A stretch of 30,188 nucleotides of DNA from Acidimicrobiia bacterium UBA4744 (GTDB lineage: Bacteria > Actinomycetota > Acidimicrobiia > Spongiisociales > UBA4744), in NCBI GenBank assembly GCA_002403855.1, contig DHIO01000018.1, positions 1 through 30,188 on the forward strand. Reading direction: 5' to 3'. Both the position numbers and the translations under genes were made by a program. The notes under the pieces are model-generated. The model made no database searches. It was not told the DNA's origin and saw only the letters and a program-made list of their open reading frames with translations. Shown piece after piece: positions 22,569 to 30,187 of this stretch; position 1 is the first letter of the stretch, and each line of letters starts with the position of its first letter.

Positions 22569-24592
22569 CCGAGTCCCACCGCCGCCGGACCCTCCTCCAG
22601 GAGTTGGATGAACTTGGTCTCGTCGATCACCGGAACCCCCATTTCTTCGGCTTTGGTGAGCTTAGACCCGGGCGATTCGCCGGCGACAACCACCGTCGTT
22701 TTGCGCGACACCGACGATGTCACTCTGCCACCCCGGACTTCGACCGCAGCTTTGGCCTCATCTCTCCCCAGCGAGGAAAGGGTGCCGGTAATGACCACGG
22801 CGAGTCCTTCGAGCGCAGCGGAGCCACCACCCGCCTGTTCGTCGGCGAGCTGCACGCCGCCTTCTCGAAAACGCCCGATCAGCCTCCGGTTCTCTGAGTT
22901 GCTCGCCCAGTCCCGCACGGAAGCAGCGATCGTCGGTCCGATGCCGTCGATGGCCGCCAGTTCCTCTTCGCCCGCATCGAGCAACCGGTCGATATCTCCA
23001 AACTCCCGGCTGAGGAGCCGGGCGACCGTGCCTCCCACGTGGCGGATACCCAGCGCCACCAGGAATCGATGCAGGGGCCGGTGCCGGGCATCGTCGATCG
23101 CCGCCAGCAAGTTGCCGACCGACACCTCACCCCAACCCTCGAACTGGAGCACATCACCCGACTCGAGAAAGAAGATATCGGCGGGGTCGGAGATCAGCTT
23201 CTCGCCGAGCAGCAAGTCGATGGTCTTGTACCCCAGCCCTTCGATGTCCATCCCGCCCCGGGAAGCAAAGTGCGCCAACCATTCCCGCAGCCGGCTGGGG
23301 CACTCGAGACCACCAGTGCAGCGCGCCACCTTCTCGTCTTCGGGACGAACGATCGGCCGGCCACAGAAGGGGCAGACCGACGGCATGTGCCAGACCTGCT
23401 CATCGCCGGTACGGAGGCTGGGCACCGGCCCCACCACTTCGGGGATCACGTCACCCGCCCGCCGAACGATCACCGTATCGCCGATCCTGACATCCTTGCG
23501 ATGGATCTCGTCCTCGTTGTGCAAAGTCGCCATCCCGACGTTGGCTCCGCCCACGAAGACGGGTTCGAGCACGGCGAACGGCGTGGCGGCCCCGGTTCGA
23601 CCGATGTTGATCTCGATGCCGCGCAACGTAGTGGTCTGCTCTTCCGGTGGGAACTTGTAGGCAACGGCCCAACGGGGGGCTTTGGCCGTGAACCCCAGCG
23701 TCCGCTGACTCGAAAGGTCATCGAGTTTCACCACGACCCCATCGGTTTGATAGTCGTGACGGTGTCGCCCTTCCTGAGCACCCCTCACATAGCGTTCGAC
23801 GCTTTCCAGGTCGGCCACTGCCCGGGAAGCCGGATTGACCCTCAGTCCCCGGTCGCGGAGATACTCGAGCGTCTCCCAATGACGCCCGAACGACGGACCG
23901 TCTTCCACCAAGCCCAGCTGATAGACCCAGATCGAAAGGGATCGCGACGCAGTGATGGCCGGGTCCTTCTGCCGCACCGATCCCGCCGCGGCATTGCGCG
24001 GATTGGTGAAGAGGCGGCCACCGTCGACGGCTTGACGCTCGTTGAGCTTCTCGAAGGCCGGGATGGGCATGTAGACCTCCCCGCGCACCTCCATGAGAGC
24101 GGGCGAGTCGCCCAGCAGCCGGAGCGGAACAGCGTCGATGGCTCGAAGATTGGCGGTGATGTCCTCACCGGTGACCCCGTCACCGCGGGTTGCGCCTCGA
24201 GTGAGGACCCCGCTCTCATAGGTCAGGGAGACCGCCAGCCCGTCGATCTTGAGCTCGCACACATACCCACTGCCGTCCTCCTCGAGCTGTCGTGCCATCC
24301 GCTTCTCCCAGGCCTCCAGCTCGGCGATGGACTCCACATTGTCCAGTGAGAACATTCGCTGGCGGTGCCGAACGGGCGCAAACAGTTCAGAAACCGGGGC
24401 TCCCACCCGCTGAGTGGGCGAGTCGGCAGTGATGAGGTCGGGATGGTCCCTCTCAATCCCCTGCAACTCCCTGACCAAGCGGTCGTAGTCGGCATCGGAA
24501 ATCTCGGGTGCATCGAGCACGTGGTAGCGATGGCTGTGGTAGCGGATCTGGGCTCGCAAATCCTCGGCCCGGGCAGCGATCGTCTCAACCAT
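22565..24592 (-). CDS. ligA: NAD-dependent DNA ligase
   Basis: The 675-residue replicative ligase that seals nicks using NAD as AMP donor. Domains in order are the Ia domain with YH...YHVLDAPEISDADYD, the adenylation domain with K115 in CELKIDGLAVS, the OB fold, the four-Cys zinc finger (CPFCGRP...CTGGLECPSRL), the helix-hairpin-helix region (FEGWGEVSVGNLLAAI...LAAIDGIGPTIAASV) and the C-terminal BRCT domain from LEGLAVVITGTL. Length is standard. ATG at 24592 overlaps the previous short ORF by eight bases, with a GGGGAG about ten bases upstream. Its stop overlaps the next gene. Confidence 0.98.
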   Translation of the reverse strand: MVETIAARAEDLRAQIRYHSHRYHVLDAPEISDADYDRLVRELQGIERDHPDLITADSPTQRVGAPVSELFAPVRHRQRMFSLDNVESIAELEAWEKRMARQLEEDGSGYVCELKIDGLAVSLTYESGVLTRGATRGDGVTGEDITANLRAIDAVPLRLLGDSPALMEVRGEVYMPIPAFEKLNERQAVDGGRLFTNPRNAAAGSVRQKDPAITASRSLSIWVYQLGLVEDGPSFGRHWETLEYLRDRGLRVNPASRAVADLESVERYVRGAQEGRHRHDYQTDGVVVKLDDLSSQRTLGFTAKAPRWAVAYKFPPEEQTTTLRGIEINIGRTGAATPFAVLEPVFVGGANVGMATLHNEDEIHRKDVRIGDTVIVRRAGDVIPEVVGPVPSLRTGDEQVWHMPSVCPFCGRPIVRPEDEKVARCTGGLECPSRLREWLAHFASRGGMDIEGLGYKTIDLLLGEKLISDPADIFFLESGDVLQFEGWGEVSVGNLLAAIDDARHRPLHRFLVALGIRHVGGTVARLLSREFGDIDRLLDAGEEELAAIDGIGPTIAASVRDWASNSENRRLIGRFREGGVQLADEQAGGGSAALEGLAVVITGTLSSLGRDEAKAAVEVRGGRVTSSVSRKTTVVVAGESPGSKLTKAEEMGVPVIDETKFIQLLEEGPAAVGLG

Positions 24593-24890
24593 GGGAAGAC
24601 AACTCCCCTGCCATCAACGACGATGTCACGGGGCCGACCGGCGGCCCATCGTGGTCGACGCGGCAATGGATGTCGGCGGGGACCGGCAACCCGGCCGGAA
24701 GAGGCCGAAGGAAGTGCTCGACTTCGTGCCAGGTGCTGGGAAGACCCGCCACGGGCAATCCCGCCGGACCCGGCTCGTCGGAGATCAGGGTCGGGCACGG
24801 AAGTGTGGTGGTCCCGAGCACGAAGTCTGCAGCCCCCTCGGGATCGAGGTGAGCAAGGCTCCCAACCCCGGTCACTTGAGTGCCCGACAT
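24585..24890 (-). CDS. Short ORF resembling the N-terminus of a MetE/UROD-like protein
   Basis: A 101-residue frame tightly packed between mnmA and ligA: its ATG at 24890 overlaps the mnmA stop (TGATG) and its stop overlaps ligA by eight bases. It begins MSGTQVTGVGSLAHLDP and continues AADFVLGTTTLPCPTL. TGVGS-x-x-x-x-DP-x-x-A is the start of cobalamin-independent methionine synthase-like (UROD/MetE barrel) proteins, and M. tuberculosis has such a protein (Rv3015c, about 337 aa, from memory) beside ligA. Near the end, GPPVGPVTSSL echoes the GQ-x-TGPVT segment of the same barrel. It is therefore either a truncated relic kept in a coupled operon or a shortened functional protein. Confidence 0.6.
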   Translation of the reverse strand: MSGTQVTGVGSLAHLDPEGAADFVLGTTTLPCPTLISDEPGPAGLPVAGLPSTWHEVEHFLRPLPAGLPVPADIHCRVDHDGPPVGPVTSSLMAGELSSHG

Positions 24891-25951
24891 CAAAGGGCCC
24901 TCGCGATGGTGCCCCCGCCGAGGACTCTTCTGCCCCGATAGACGACCCCGGCCTGACCCGGCGCCACCGAGCGCTGGGGACGCTCAAACGTGACCGTGCA
25001 GACTGTGCCCTCCGGATCGAGCCGGGCCGGAACCGGCGGGGAGTTGTACCGCACCTGAACATCGACTCGCCCCGCTTCGGGCGGGTCGCCGGCAACCCAG
25101 CGAACGCTTTCGATACGGGCTCCGGATGCCAGCAAGTCCTCTCCCCTACCCACCACGACGGTGGCCGTAGATGCATCGATCGAGGTGACATAGCGGGCCT
25201 CACCGACGGACACCCCGAGACCCCGTCTCTGGCCGATGGTGAAACCGGCCACTCCGCCGTGATGGCCCAGATGGGTACCGTTGTGGTCGACGATGGGACC
25301 GCCCTGCATCGCTCCCGTTGTTTGCGAATCGATGAAAGACAGGTAGTCGCCCGCGCCGACGAAGCAGATGTCCTGGCTCTCGCTCTTGGCCGCAGTTCGT
25401 AGTCCGAAACGCGCCGCGACCGAACGGGTCTCCGCCTTGGTCATCTCACCGATGGGCAGACGCACCCTGGCCAGTTCCGGCTGACCGAGCATGTACAGCA
25501 CGTAAGACTGGTCTTTGGTCGCATCGGCGCCCCGCCACAGTTGCCACTCATCCCGATGGCGGCGGACCCGGGCGTAGTGACCGGTGACCAGAAGGTCGCA
25601 ATCGAGATCAGCCGCCTGATCCAGCAAGCGGCTGAATTTCACAACCCGGTTGCATTCGACGCACGGATTGGGCGTCCGGCCGGACAGGTAGTCGTTCACG
25701 AACGGATCGATGACTCCGGTCCGGAAGTCTTCGGTGTAGTCGAAGACGTAGTAGGGGATATCGAGCTGGCCGGCCACCCGCCGGGCATCCTCTGCATCAC
25801 CGACGGTACAGCATCCGGCGGTGGGAGCCTCCCCGTTCTCACCCTGCCAGAGTCTCAACGTGGCACCGATCACCTCGTGTCCCGATTCGACCATCAACGC
25901 GGCCGCCACCGAGGAATCGACTCCCCCGCTCATGGCTACCAGCGCCCTCAT
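24890..25951 (-). CDS. mnmA: tRNA-specific 2-thiouridylase
   Basis: A 353-residue enzyme that adds sulfur to U34 of tRNA-Glu, -Gln and -Lys after adenylation. The PP-loop ATP site is MSGGVDSSVAAALM (7-20). The two catalytic cysteines are C97 in NPCVECNRVVKF and C196 in ESQDICFVG. LVTGHYARV, DQSYVLYML and FTIGQRRGLGV complete the signature. ATG at 25951 shares ATGA with the cysteine desulfurase stop; a longer frame to 26113 would run inside that gene. It is in the same operon as its likely sulfur donor. Confidence 0.96.
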   Translation of the reverse strand: MRALVAMSGGVDSSVAAALMVESGHEVIGATLRLWQGENGEAPTAGCCTVGDAEDARRVAGQLDIPYYVFDYTEDFRTGVIDPFVNDYLSGRTPNPCVECNRVVKFSRLLDQAADLDCDLLVTGHYARVRRHRDEWQLWRGADATKDQSYVLYMLGQPELARVRLPIGEMTKAETRSVAARFGLRTAAKSESQDICFVGAGDYLSFIDSQTTGAMQGGPIVDHNGTHLGHHGGVAGFTIGQRRGLGVSVGEARYVTSIDASTATVVVGRGEDLLASGARIESVRWVAGDPPEAGRVDVQVRYNSPPVPARLDPEGTVCTVTFERPQRSVAPGQAGVVYRGRRVLGGGTIARAL

Positions 25952-27084
25952 CGAAGACCCTCGAGGGCCCGGACGATGAGCGAAGCCGCTTCGTCTCCAT
26001 CTCCCGGCCGGGACGGCCAGCCGAACGAGAACCGGAGACACTGACGGGCAACCTCGGCAGACATGCCCATGGCCGTCAGCACGTGCGACACCGTTGCGGC
26101 GCCGCTCTGGCAAGCGGAGGCGGCGGAAGCGGCAACGCCGGCCCGGTCGAGTCGGACGAGAGCCGTGTCGTTGCGGATACCCGGAATCCGCACGTGGCTG
26201 TGCTGCACGAGGCGCGAATCGACGGGTGCATTGATCTCCAGATCCGGAAAAGCTTGTCCCAGAAGGGTCTCCAACCGGTCCCGGGCGCCGCCCACGGCCC
26301 CCCGGAAGCGTTGCCGGTCCGCCACGGTCGCCTCCATCGCGGCCGCCATTCCCACGGCCCCCATCACGTTGTGGGTTCCCGAGCGGCGGCCGAGTTCCTG
26401 GCCGCCGCCGTGAAGAACCGGTTCGAGCCGAATACCGTCCCGTACATAGAGCAACCCGACGCCCTTGGGACCACCGAACTTGTGAGCGGCCAAAGAGAGC
26501 AGGTCGACCCGGAGCAGATCGACGGTGACTTCCTCGGAGACGAATGCTTGCACGGCATCGGTGTGCACGGAAACGGTCGGATTGGCGGCGCGAGCGGCGT
26601 CGGCCAGCTTCGACACCGGCTGCATCACTCCGGTCTCATTGTTGGCGGTCATCACCGAGACCACCGCAGTCCGATCATCGACGGCCTCACCAATGGCGTC
26701 GGGGTCGACCAGGCCCCACCTATCGACCGAGACCACGGTCAGAGGACACCCCAGCCGAGCCACAAACCGGGCGCTCTCCAGGACCGCCTCATGCTCGGCG
26801 GCCGCGGTCACCACCCCACCCCGCCCATCTCCGGCCAAGGCCGCCCCGGCTATCGCCAGGTTGTCGGCCTCGGTCCCGCCGCTGGTGAACACGATCTCGA
26901 GGGGACGGGCACCGAGGAGCTCGGCAGCGTGTTCCCGCGCCTCCTCTAGTGCGTTCTTGGCGCGCCGCGCCGGGCCGTGCGAACCCGAAGAATTTGCGTA
27001 TGCATCGCGCGCAAACGGCTCCATTGCCTCCCAGACTCCTGGACGCAAGGGGGTGGTCGCCGCGTGATCTAGGTACATTCCCAC
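25948..27084 (-). CDS. Cysteine desulfurase (NifS/IscS family)
   Basis: A 378-residue class V PLP enzyme that takes sulfur from cysteine as an enzyme persulfide. Landmarks are YLDHAATTPLRPGV, FTSGGTEADNLAI, AEHEAVL, the PLP lysine K202 in AAHKFGGPKGVG and the mobile-loop cysteine C325 in SACQSGA (commonly SACSSG). HGGGQELGRRSGTHNV is diagnostic. The start is GTG 27084 or ATG 27078, two codons apart. The partner immediately downstream is mnmA, so it likely feeds tRNA thiolation; a wider role in Fe-S assembly is possible, and I leave the symbol open (iscS-like). Confidence 0.94.
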   Translation of the reverse strand: MGMYLDHAATTPLRPGVWEAMEPFARDAYANSSGSHGPARRAKNALEEAREHAAELLGARPLEIVFTSGGTEADNLAIAGAALAGDGRGGVVTAAAEHEAVLESARFVARLGCPLTVVSVDRWGLVDPDAIGEAVDDRTAVVSVMTANNETGVMQPVSKLADAARAANPTVSVHTDAVQAFVSEEVTVDLLRVDLLSLAAHKFGGPKGVGLLYVRDGIRLEPVLHGGGQELGRRSGTHNVMGAVGMAAAMEATVADRQRFRGAVGGARDRLETLLGQAFPDLEINAPVDSRLVQHSHVRIPGIRNDTALVRLDRAGVAASAASACQSGAATVSHVLTAMGMSAEVARQCLRFSFGWPSRPGDGDEAASLIVRALEGLR

Positions 27085-27151
27085 ATTGTGTCACGCAGGA
27101 AAAGCTACGAGCTGCGTTGCGGACCACGGCAAACGGCGGCAGCCGTTCCGA

Positions 27152-27157
27152 TATGGT
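27152..27157 (+). promoter_or_regulatory. -10-like hexamer of the SRPBCC gene (probable leaderless start)
   Basis: TATGGT ends seven bases before the ATG at 27165. It fits TAnnnT and the repeated -10/start-codon spacing of the window. The intervening bases GTCTCCT do not form a Shine-Dalgarno site. Confidence 0.45.
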
Positions 27158-27164
27158 GTCTCCT

Positions 27165-27602
27165 ATGGCGAAGGTCGAAGTCTCGGTGATGATCGAGGCT
27201 CCGCTCGTCCAGGTATGGGCGGCGGCAGCCGATCTGGAATCGCACGTCGAGTGGATGGGCGACGCCGAATCGATCACGTTCCTCACCGACCGCCGCCGCG
27301 GAATCGGGACCCGGATGGAAGTTGCCACCCGAGTGGGGCCATTCGGGACCACGGACATCATGCACGTGACGGAGTGGAGAGAACAACAACGCATCGGGGT
27401 ACGCCACACCGGGGTGGTCACCGGCGAGGGAGCCTTTGAACTCGAGCCAGTCGACGCCGGCACGACCCGGTTCACGTGGCGGGAACGACTGGTCTTCCCT
27501 TGGTATCTGGGCGGACCGGCGACCGCCGGGTTGGCGGCACCAGTGCTCGCCGCCATCTGGAAGCGAAACCTGCTGCGATTGAAGGATCAGCTCGAGAGTT
27601 GA
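27165..27602 (+). CDS. SRPBCC (START-like) family protein
   Basis: A 145-residue single-domain protein of the SRPBCC/Bet v1 fold. It starts MAKVEVSVMIEAPLVQVWAAAADLESHVEWM, the typical first strand and helix pair, followed by FLTDRRRGIGTRMEVATRVGPF and the closing long helix (VLAAIWKRNLLRLKDQLES). The fold has a deep hydrophobic pocket that binds lipids, polyketides or other small ligands; no ligand can be inferred. ATG at 27165 is chosen over upstream in-frame starts because the -10-like TATGGT is seven bases before it and the fold begins there. It is divergent from the cysteine desulfurase. Confidence 0.85.
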   Translation: MAKVEVSVMIEAPLVQVWAAAADLESHVEWMGDAESITFLTDRRRGIGTRMEVATRVGPFGTTDIMHVTEWREQQRIGVRHTGVVTGEGAFELEPVDAGTTRFTWRERLVFPWYLGGPATAGLAAPVLAAIWKRNLLRLKDQLES

Positions 27603-27614
27603 CCGGTACGGGAA

Positions 27615-28722
27615 TCAACCGGCCAGGAAAGCCAGGAGAGCATCGATCACCTCAGGTGCGACCGTGCGGCCGATGTCGGCGGGGGTAATGGCCGTGGGAT
27701 CAGATTCGGACACGCAGTTGAGGGCGTGGGTGACACACGGGAACGTGATCACATCGAATTCCGCATCCACGCCGGCCAGGTACTCCCCCCATGCCCGCGC
27801 CTCTGTCGGAGGAACGTTCCAGTCCAGCTCCCCGTTGAGCACGAGGAGCGGTTGAGGCATTCGAGACGCGGCCGACAGCGACTGCTCGTGAAGATCGAAC
27901 CAGCTACGCCAGAACTCGGCGCTCACTCCCGCCACAGGCTCATTGCCCCCTGATCGGATTTCGGCCAGCCCGTCGACCAGATCGACCAAGGGCGCCACCG
28001 CCGGGGAGGCAAGCGCATCCTCTTCACCAATGCCGAGCCGGCCAAGCAGGTCGAGCGTGAACTCGAGCTGTGCTTCGGTGATGTATGGGATGGTAGGGAC
28101 CGGCGATCATGACCCCCCGGGCCAGGTTCGGGTCGGACTCGAGCATCGACGTGACGAACTGCGCGCCCTGGCTATGTCCGACGATGCTGACGCGATCCGG
28201 ATCGATTTCGGGTCGCCGCCGCAGGAAATCGACCGTCGCCCGGGCATCATCGATGAACGCCTCGATGGTCAGGTCGTCGCTCGGGAGCGGGTACCCGTTG
28301 TCTGCGCACCCATTGAAGGAGCCGCAGCTTCGCTTGTCGTATGTCAGCGCCGCAAACCCGCTTTCTTGTAGGGCATCGGCGAGCTCGGCGAATACCGGGA
28401 TATCGAAACCAAACACCATGTTCAGCTGACCGGGAATTTCGGAGGCCCGGCTTTGTGGACCACTGCCGTGAATCAGCACCACCGCCGGTGCCGGGCTTTC
28501 ACCGGCCGGCAATCGAAGCGTGCCGGCCAGGTCCAGCCCTTCGGTGGGGATAGCGACTTCGATCGACCGCATTGTGGGCACGGTCGTCTCTGGAGGCTCG
28601 GCAGCCTCGGTCGTGGCATCGACCGTCGTGGAGGGTGCAGGAGGTATGTCAGACGAGGTGGTCGTCGTCGATCCGCTGCAGGCTGTGAGCAACAACACCA
28701 TGACGAACAACCATTTGCTCAT
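27615..28722 (-). pseudogene. Alpha/beta hydrolase lipoprotein interrupted by a +1 frameshift
   Basis: Two frames together make one protein. From ATG 28722, MSKWLFVMVLLLTAC is a lipoprotein signal (Cys15), followed by a Thr/Pro-rich linker (16-50) and an alpha/beta hydrolase with the oxyanion segment LIHGSGPQSR and nucleophile S184 in VGHSQGAQF. This frame leaves the family after GVMIAG and stops at 28024. The next frame carries TIPYITEAQLEFTLDLL, the acid residue in LNGELDWNVPP and the His in FPCVTHALN, ending at 27615. Removing one base from the GGG at 28096-28098 (plus strand) gives AGPTIPYITEAQ and an intact 368-aa reading. The frames separate Ser from Asp and His, so the product as written cannot be active. 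A sequencing error is possible. Confidence 0.8.
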
Positions 28723-28808
28723 GTCTTCCCCGGAGATTCGACCGTCGGCACGATACAGTCGGGGATGGCCATGCGCGAGAGGTTTCCGGCTCTGCCGATA
28801 CCGAATTC

Positions 28809-29435
28809 TCAAGGGAGGGGGTCGGCGCCGGGTGCTTCGGGGATTCGCCCGGCCGGGAGCGTATCGGGTTCTGACCAGCGGCGAGGTTCTCGAATCTTGG
28901 CCACCTTGGGGACCTGAGGCCGCACCGAGGAAGCGGGCCGGTTCAGGAAGGGTCCGCAGAAGCACAAGGCGATCCCGGCCAGAATCAGCAGACCGCCCAT
29001 CACGTCGACCATGCCGGCGATCCGGGCGGCTCCTTCCATATTGCCGAAGGCGGATGGACCGAGCAGATAGGCCCAGTCGTGCGCTCCTCCGATGAGAGGC
29101 AGGCGTTCATAGGGGGCATCGGCGACATAGACCGCCACGTCGGCAGCGCTGGCTCCGGCCCAGGCGAGACACAAACCGGCGCCGAGGAAATCGCGACGCC
29201 GGATCCCGAAATAGGCAGCCAGGCCGAGCGGCACGACAATCTGGAAGACGCTACCCATGAGGGCGGTGACGACATCTGCAAACACGTAGGTCAGCATGTG
29301 TCCGAGTTCATGGAATCCGAGATCGACTCCCCCCAGCAGCGGTACCCGGCGCTGTTGCACGAACGGGAAATATCCGATCACCGCGCAGGCCACCACACCT
29401 GCTACGTACCGCCAAAGGTTTCGCCAGGACTCCAC
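28809..29435 (-). CDS. Multi-pass membrane protein with HExxH motif
   Basis: A 208-residue membrane protein. Hydrophobic segments lie near 11-25, 50-72 (FADVVTALMGSVFQIVVPLGLAAYF), 79-98 (FLGAGLCLAWAGASAADVAVYV) and 146-172 (MVDVMGGLLILAGIALCFCG). The sequence VDLGFHELGHMLTYVF places H42-E43-x-x-H46 at the start of a membrane segment, as in site-2-protease-like (M50) zinc proteases. The usual distal Asp motif (NxxPxxxxDG) is not evident; D98 (SAADVAVYV) is a possible third ligand. ADAPYERLPLIGGAHDW is a distinctive conserved-looking loop. Start at GTG 29435. It may be a membrane metalloprotease or a non-proteolytic relative. Confidence 0.65.
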   Translation of the reverse strand: MESWRNLWRYVAGVVACAVIGYFPFVQQRRVPLLGGVDLGFHELGHMLTYVFADVVTALMGSVFQIVVPLGLAAYFGIRRRDFLGAGLCLAWAGASAADVAVYVADAPYERLPLIGGAHDWAYLLGPSAFGNMEGAARIAGMVDVMGGLLILAGIALCFCGPFLNRPASSVRPQVPKVAKIREPRRWSEPDTLPAGRIPEAPGADPLP

Positions 29436-29494
29436 ATCATTCCATCGGCGCCGCCGGCGTCAATCTGAACGGACACCGATAGAGTTGTGCCGAG

Positions 29495-30187
29495 ATGGAC
29501 GGACAGGTGATCATCCCAGCCCGATTCCGAGGACCACCGGACTCCGCCAACGGTGGATACGCCTGCGGAGCGATAGCCGGTTTGCTCGACGGGCCGGTCG
29601 AGGTGACGCTCCATCGCCCGCCTCCGCTGGACACATCACTGGACGTGCTGCGCACGGCGGACGGGCAGATCGAGGTTCACGACCAACATGGTCTGGTCGC
29701 TGAGGCCCGGACTATCGACGACGAACTCGAAGTGCTTCCCCCGGTCGGTCTGGGAGAATCCGAAAGGGCGGCCGAGCACTACCGGGGTTTCGATCCCGGC
29801 GCCACGTTTGCCTCGTGTTTTGTGTGCAGCCCTGCGAGAGAGGACGGGCTCCACATCTTTCCGGGTCCGGTTGAAGGAAGCCTGGCCGCTCCTTGGACGC
29901 CGGACTCCTCACTGACCGATTCCAATGGAGACGTGAGACCTGAGATCGTCTGGGCTGCCCTGGACTGCCCCACCTTTTTCGCCTCGACCGAGCCCGGGCA
30001 GCTGGCCTTGCTCGGTCGGATGGCAGCGGAGCAACGAAGCGTGGTGCGCGGCGATGTTCCCCTGGTGGTGGTCGCCCGCAAGATGGGCTCCAACGGGCGG
30101 AAACGATTCGGGTCGTCGGCCCTGTACACCGGCCAGGGAGAACTGTGCGCGGTGGCCCGGACCACCTGGATCACGATCGAGATCTAG
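29495..30187 (+). CDS. Hotdog/thioesterase-like protein of actinobacterial type
   Basis: A 230-residue protein complete to TAG at 30185-30187. It begins with RFRGPPDSANGGYACGAIAGLLDGPVEVTLHRPPPLDTSLDV, the pattern of TesB-like double-hotdog proteins (N-GG-Y-x-x-G, then V-x-LRRPPPL). A CFVCSPAREDGLHIFPG block lies near residue 109, and PEIVWAALDCPTFFA near 150 looks like the second hotdog helix. I recall such proteins as conserved hypotheticals in actinobacteria, annotated as thioesterase-like. It probably acts on or binds an acyl thioester; catalytic residues cannot be pointed out. ATG at 29495 follows a -10-like TAGAGT (29480-29485) by nine bases. Confidence 0.72.
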   Translation: MDGQVIIPARFRGPPDSANGGYACGAIAGLLDGPVEVTLHRPPPLDTSLDVLRTADGQIEVHDQHGLVAEARTIDDELEVLPPVGLGESERAAEHYRGFDPGATFASCFVCSPAREDGLHIFPGPVEGSLAAPWTPDSSLTDSNGDVRPEIVWAALDCPTFFASTEPGQLALLGRMAAEQRSVVRGDVPLVVVARKMGSNGRKRFGSSALYTGQGELCAVARTTWITIEI

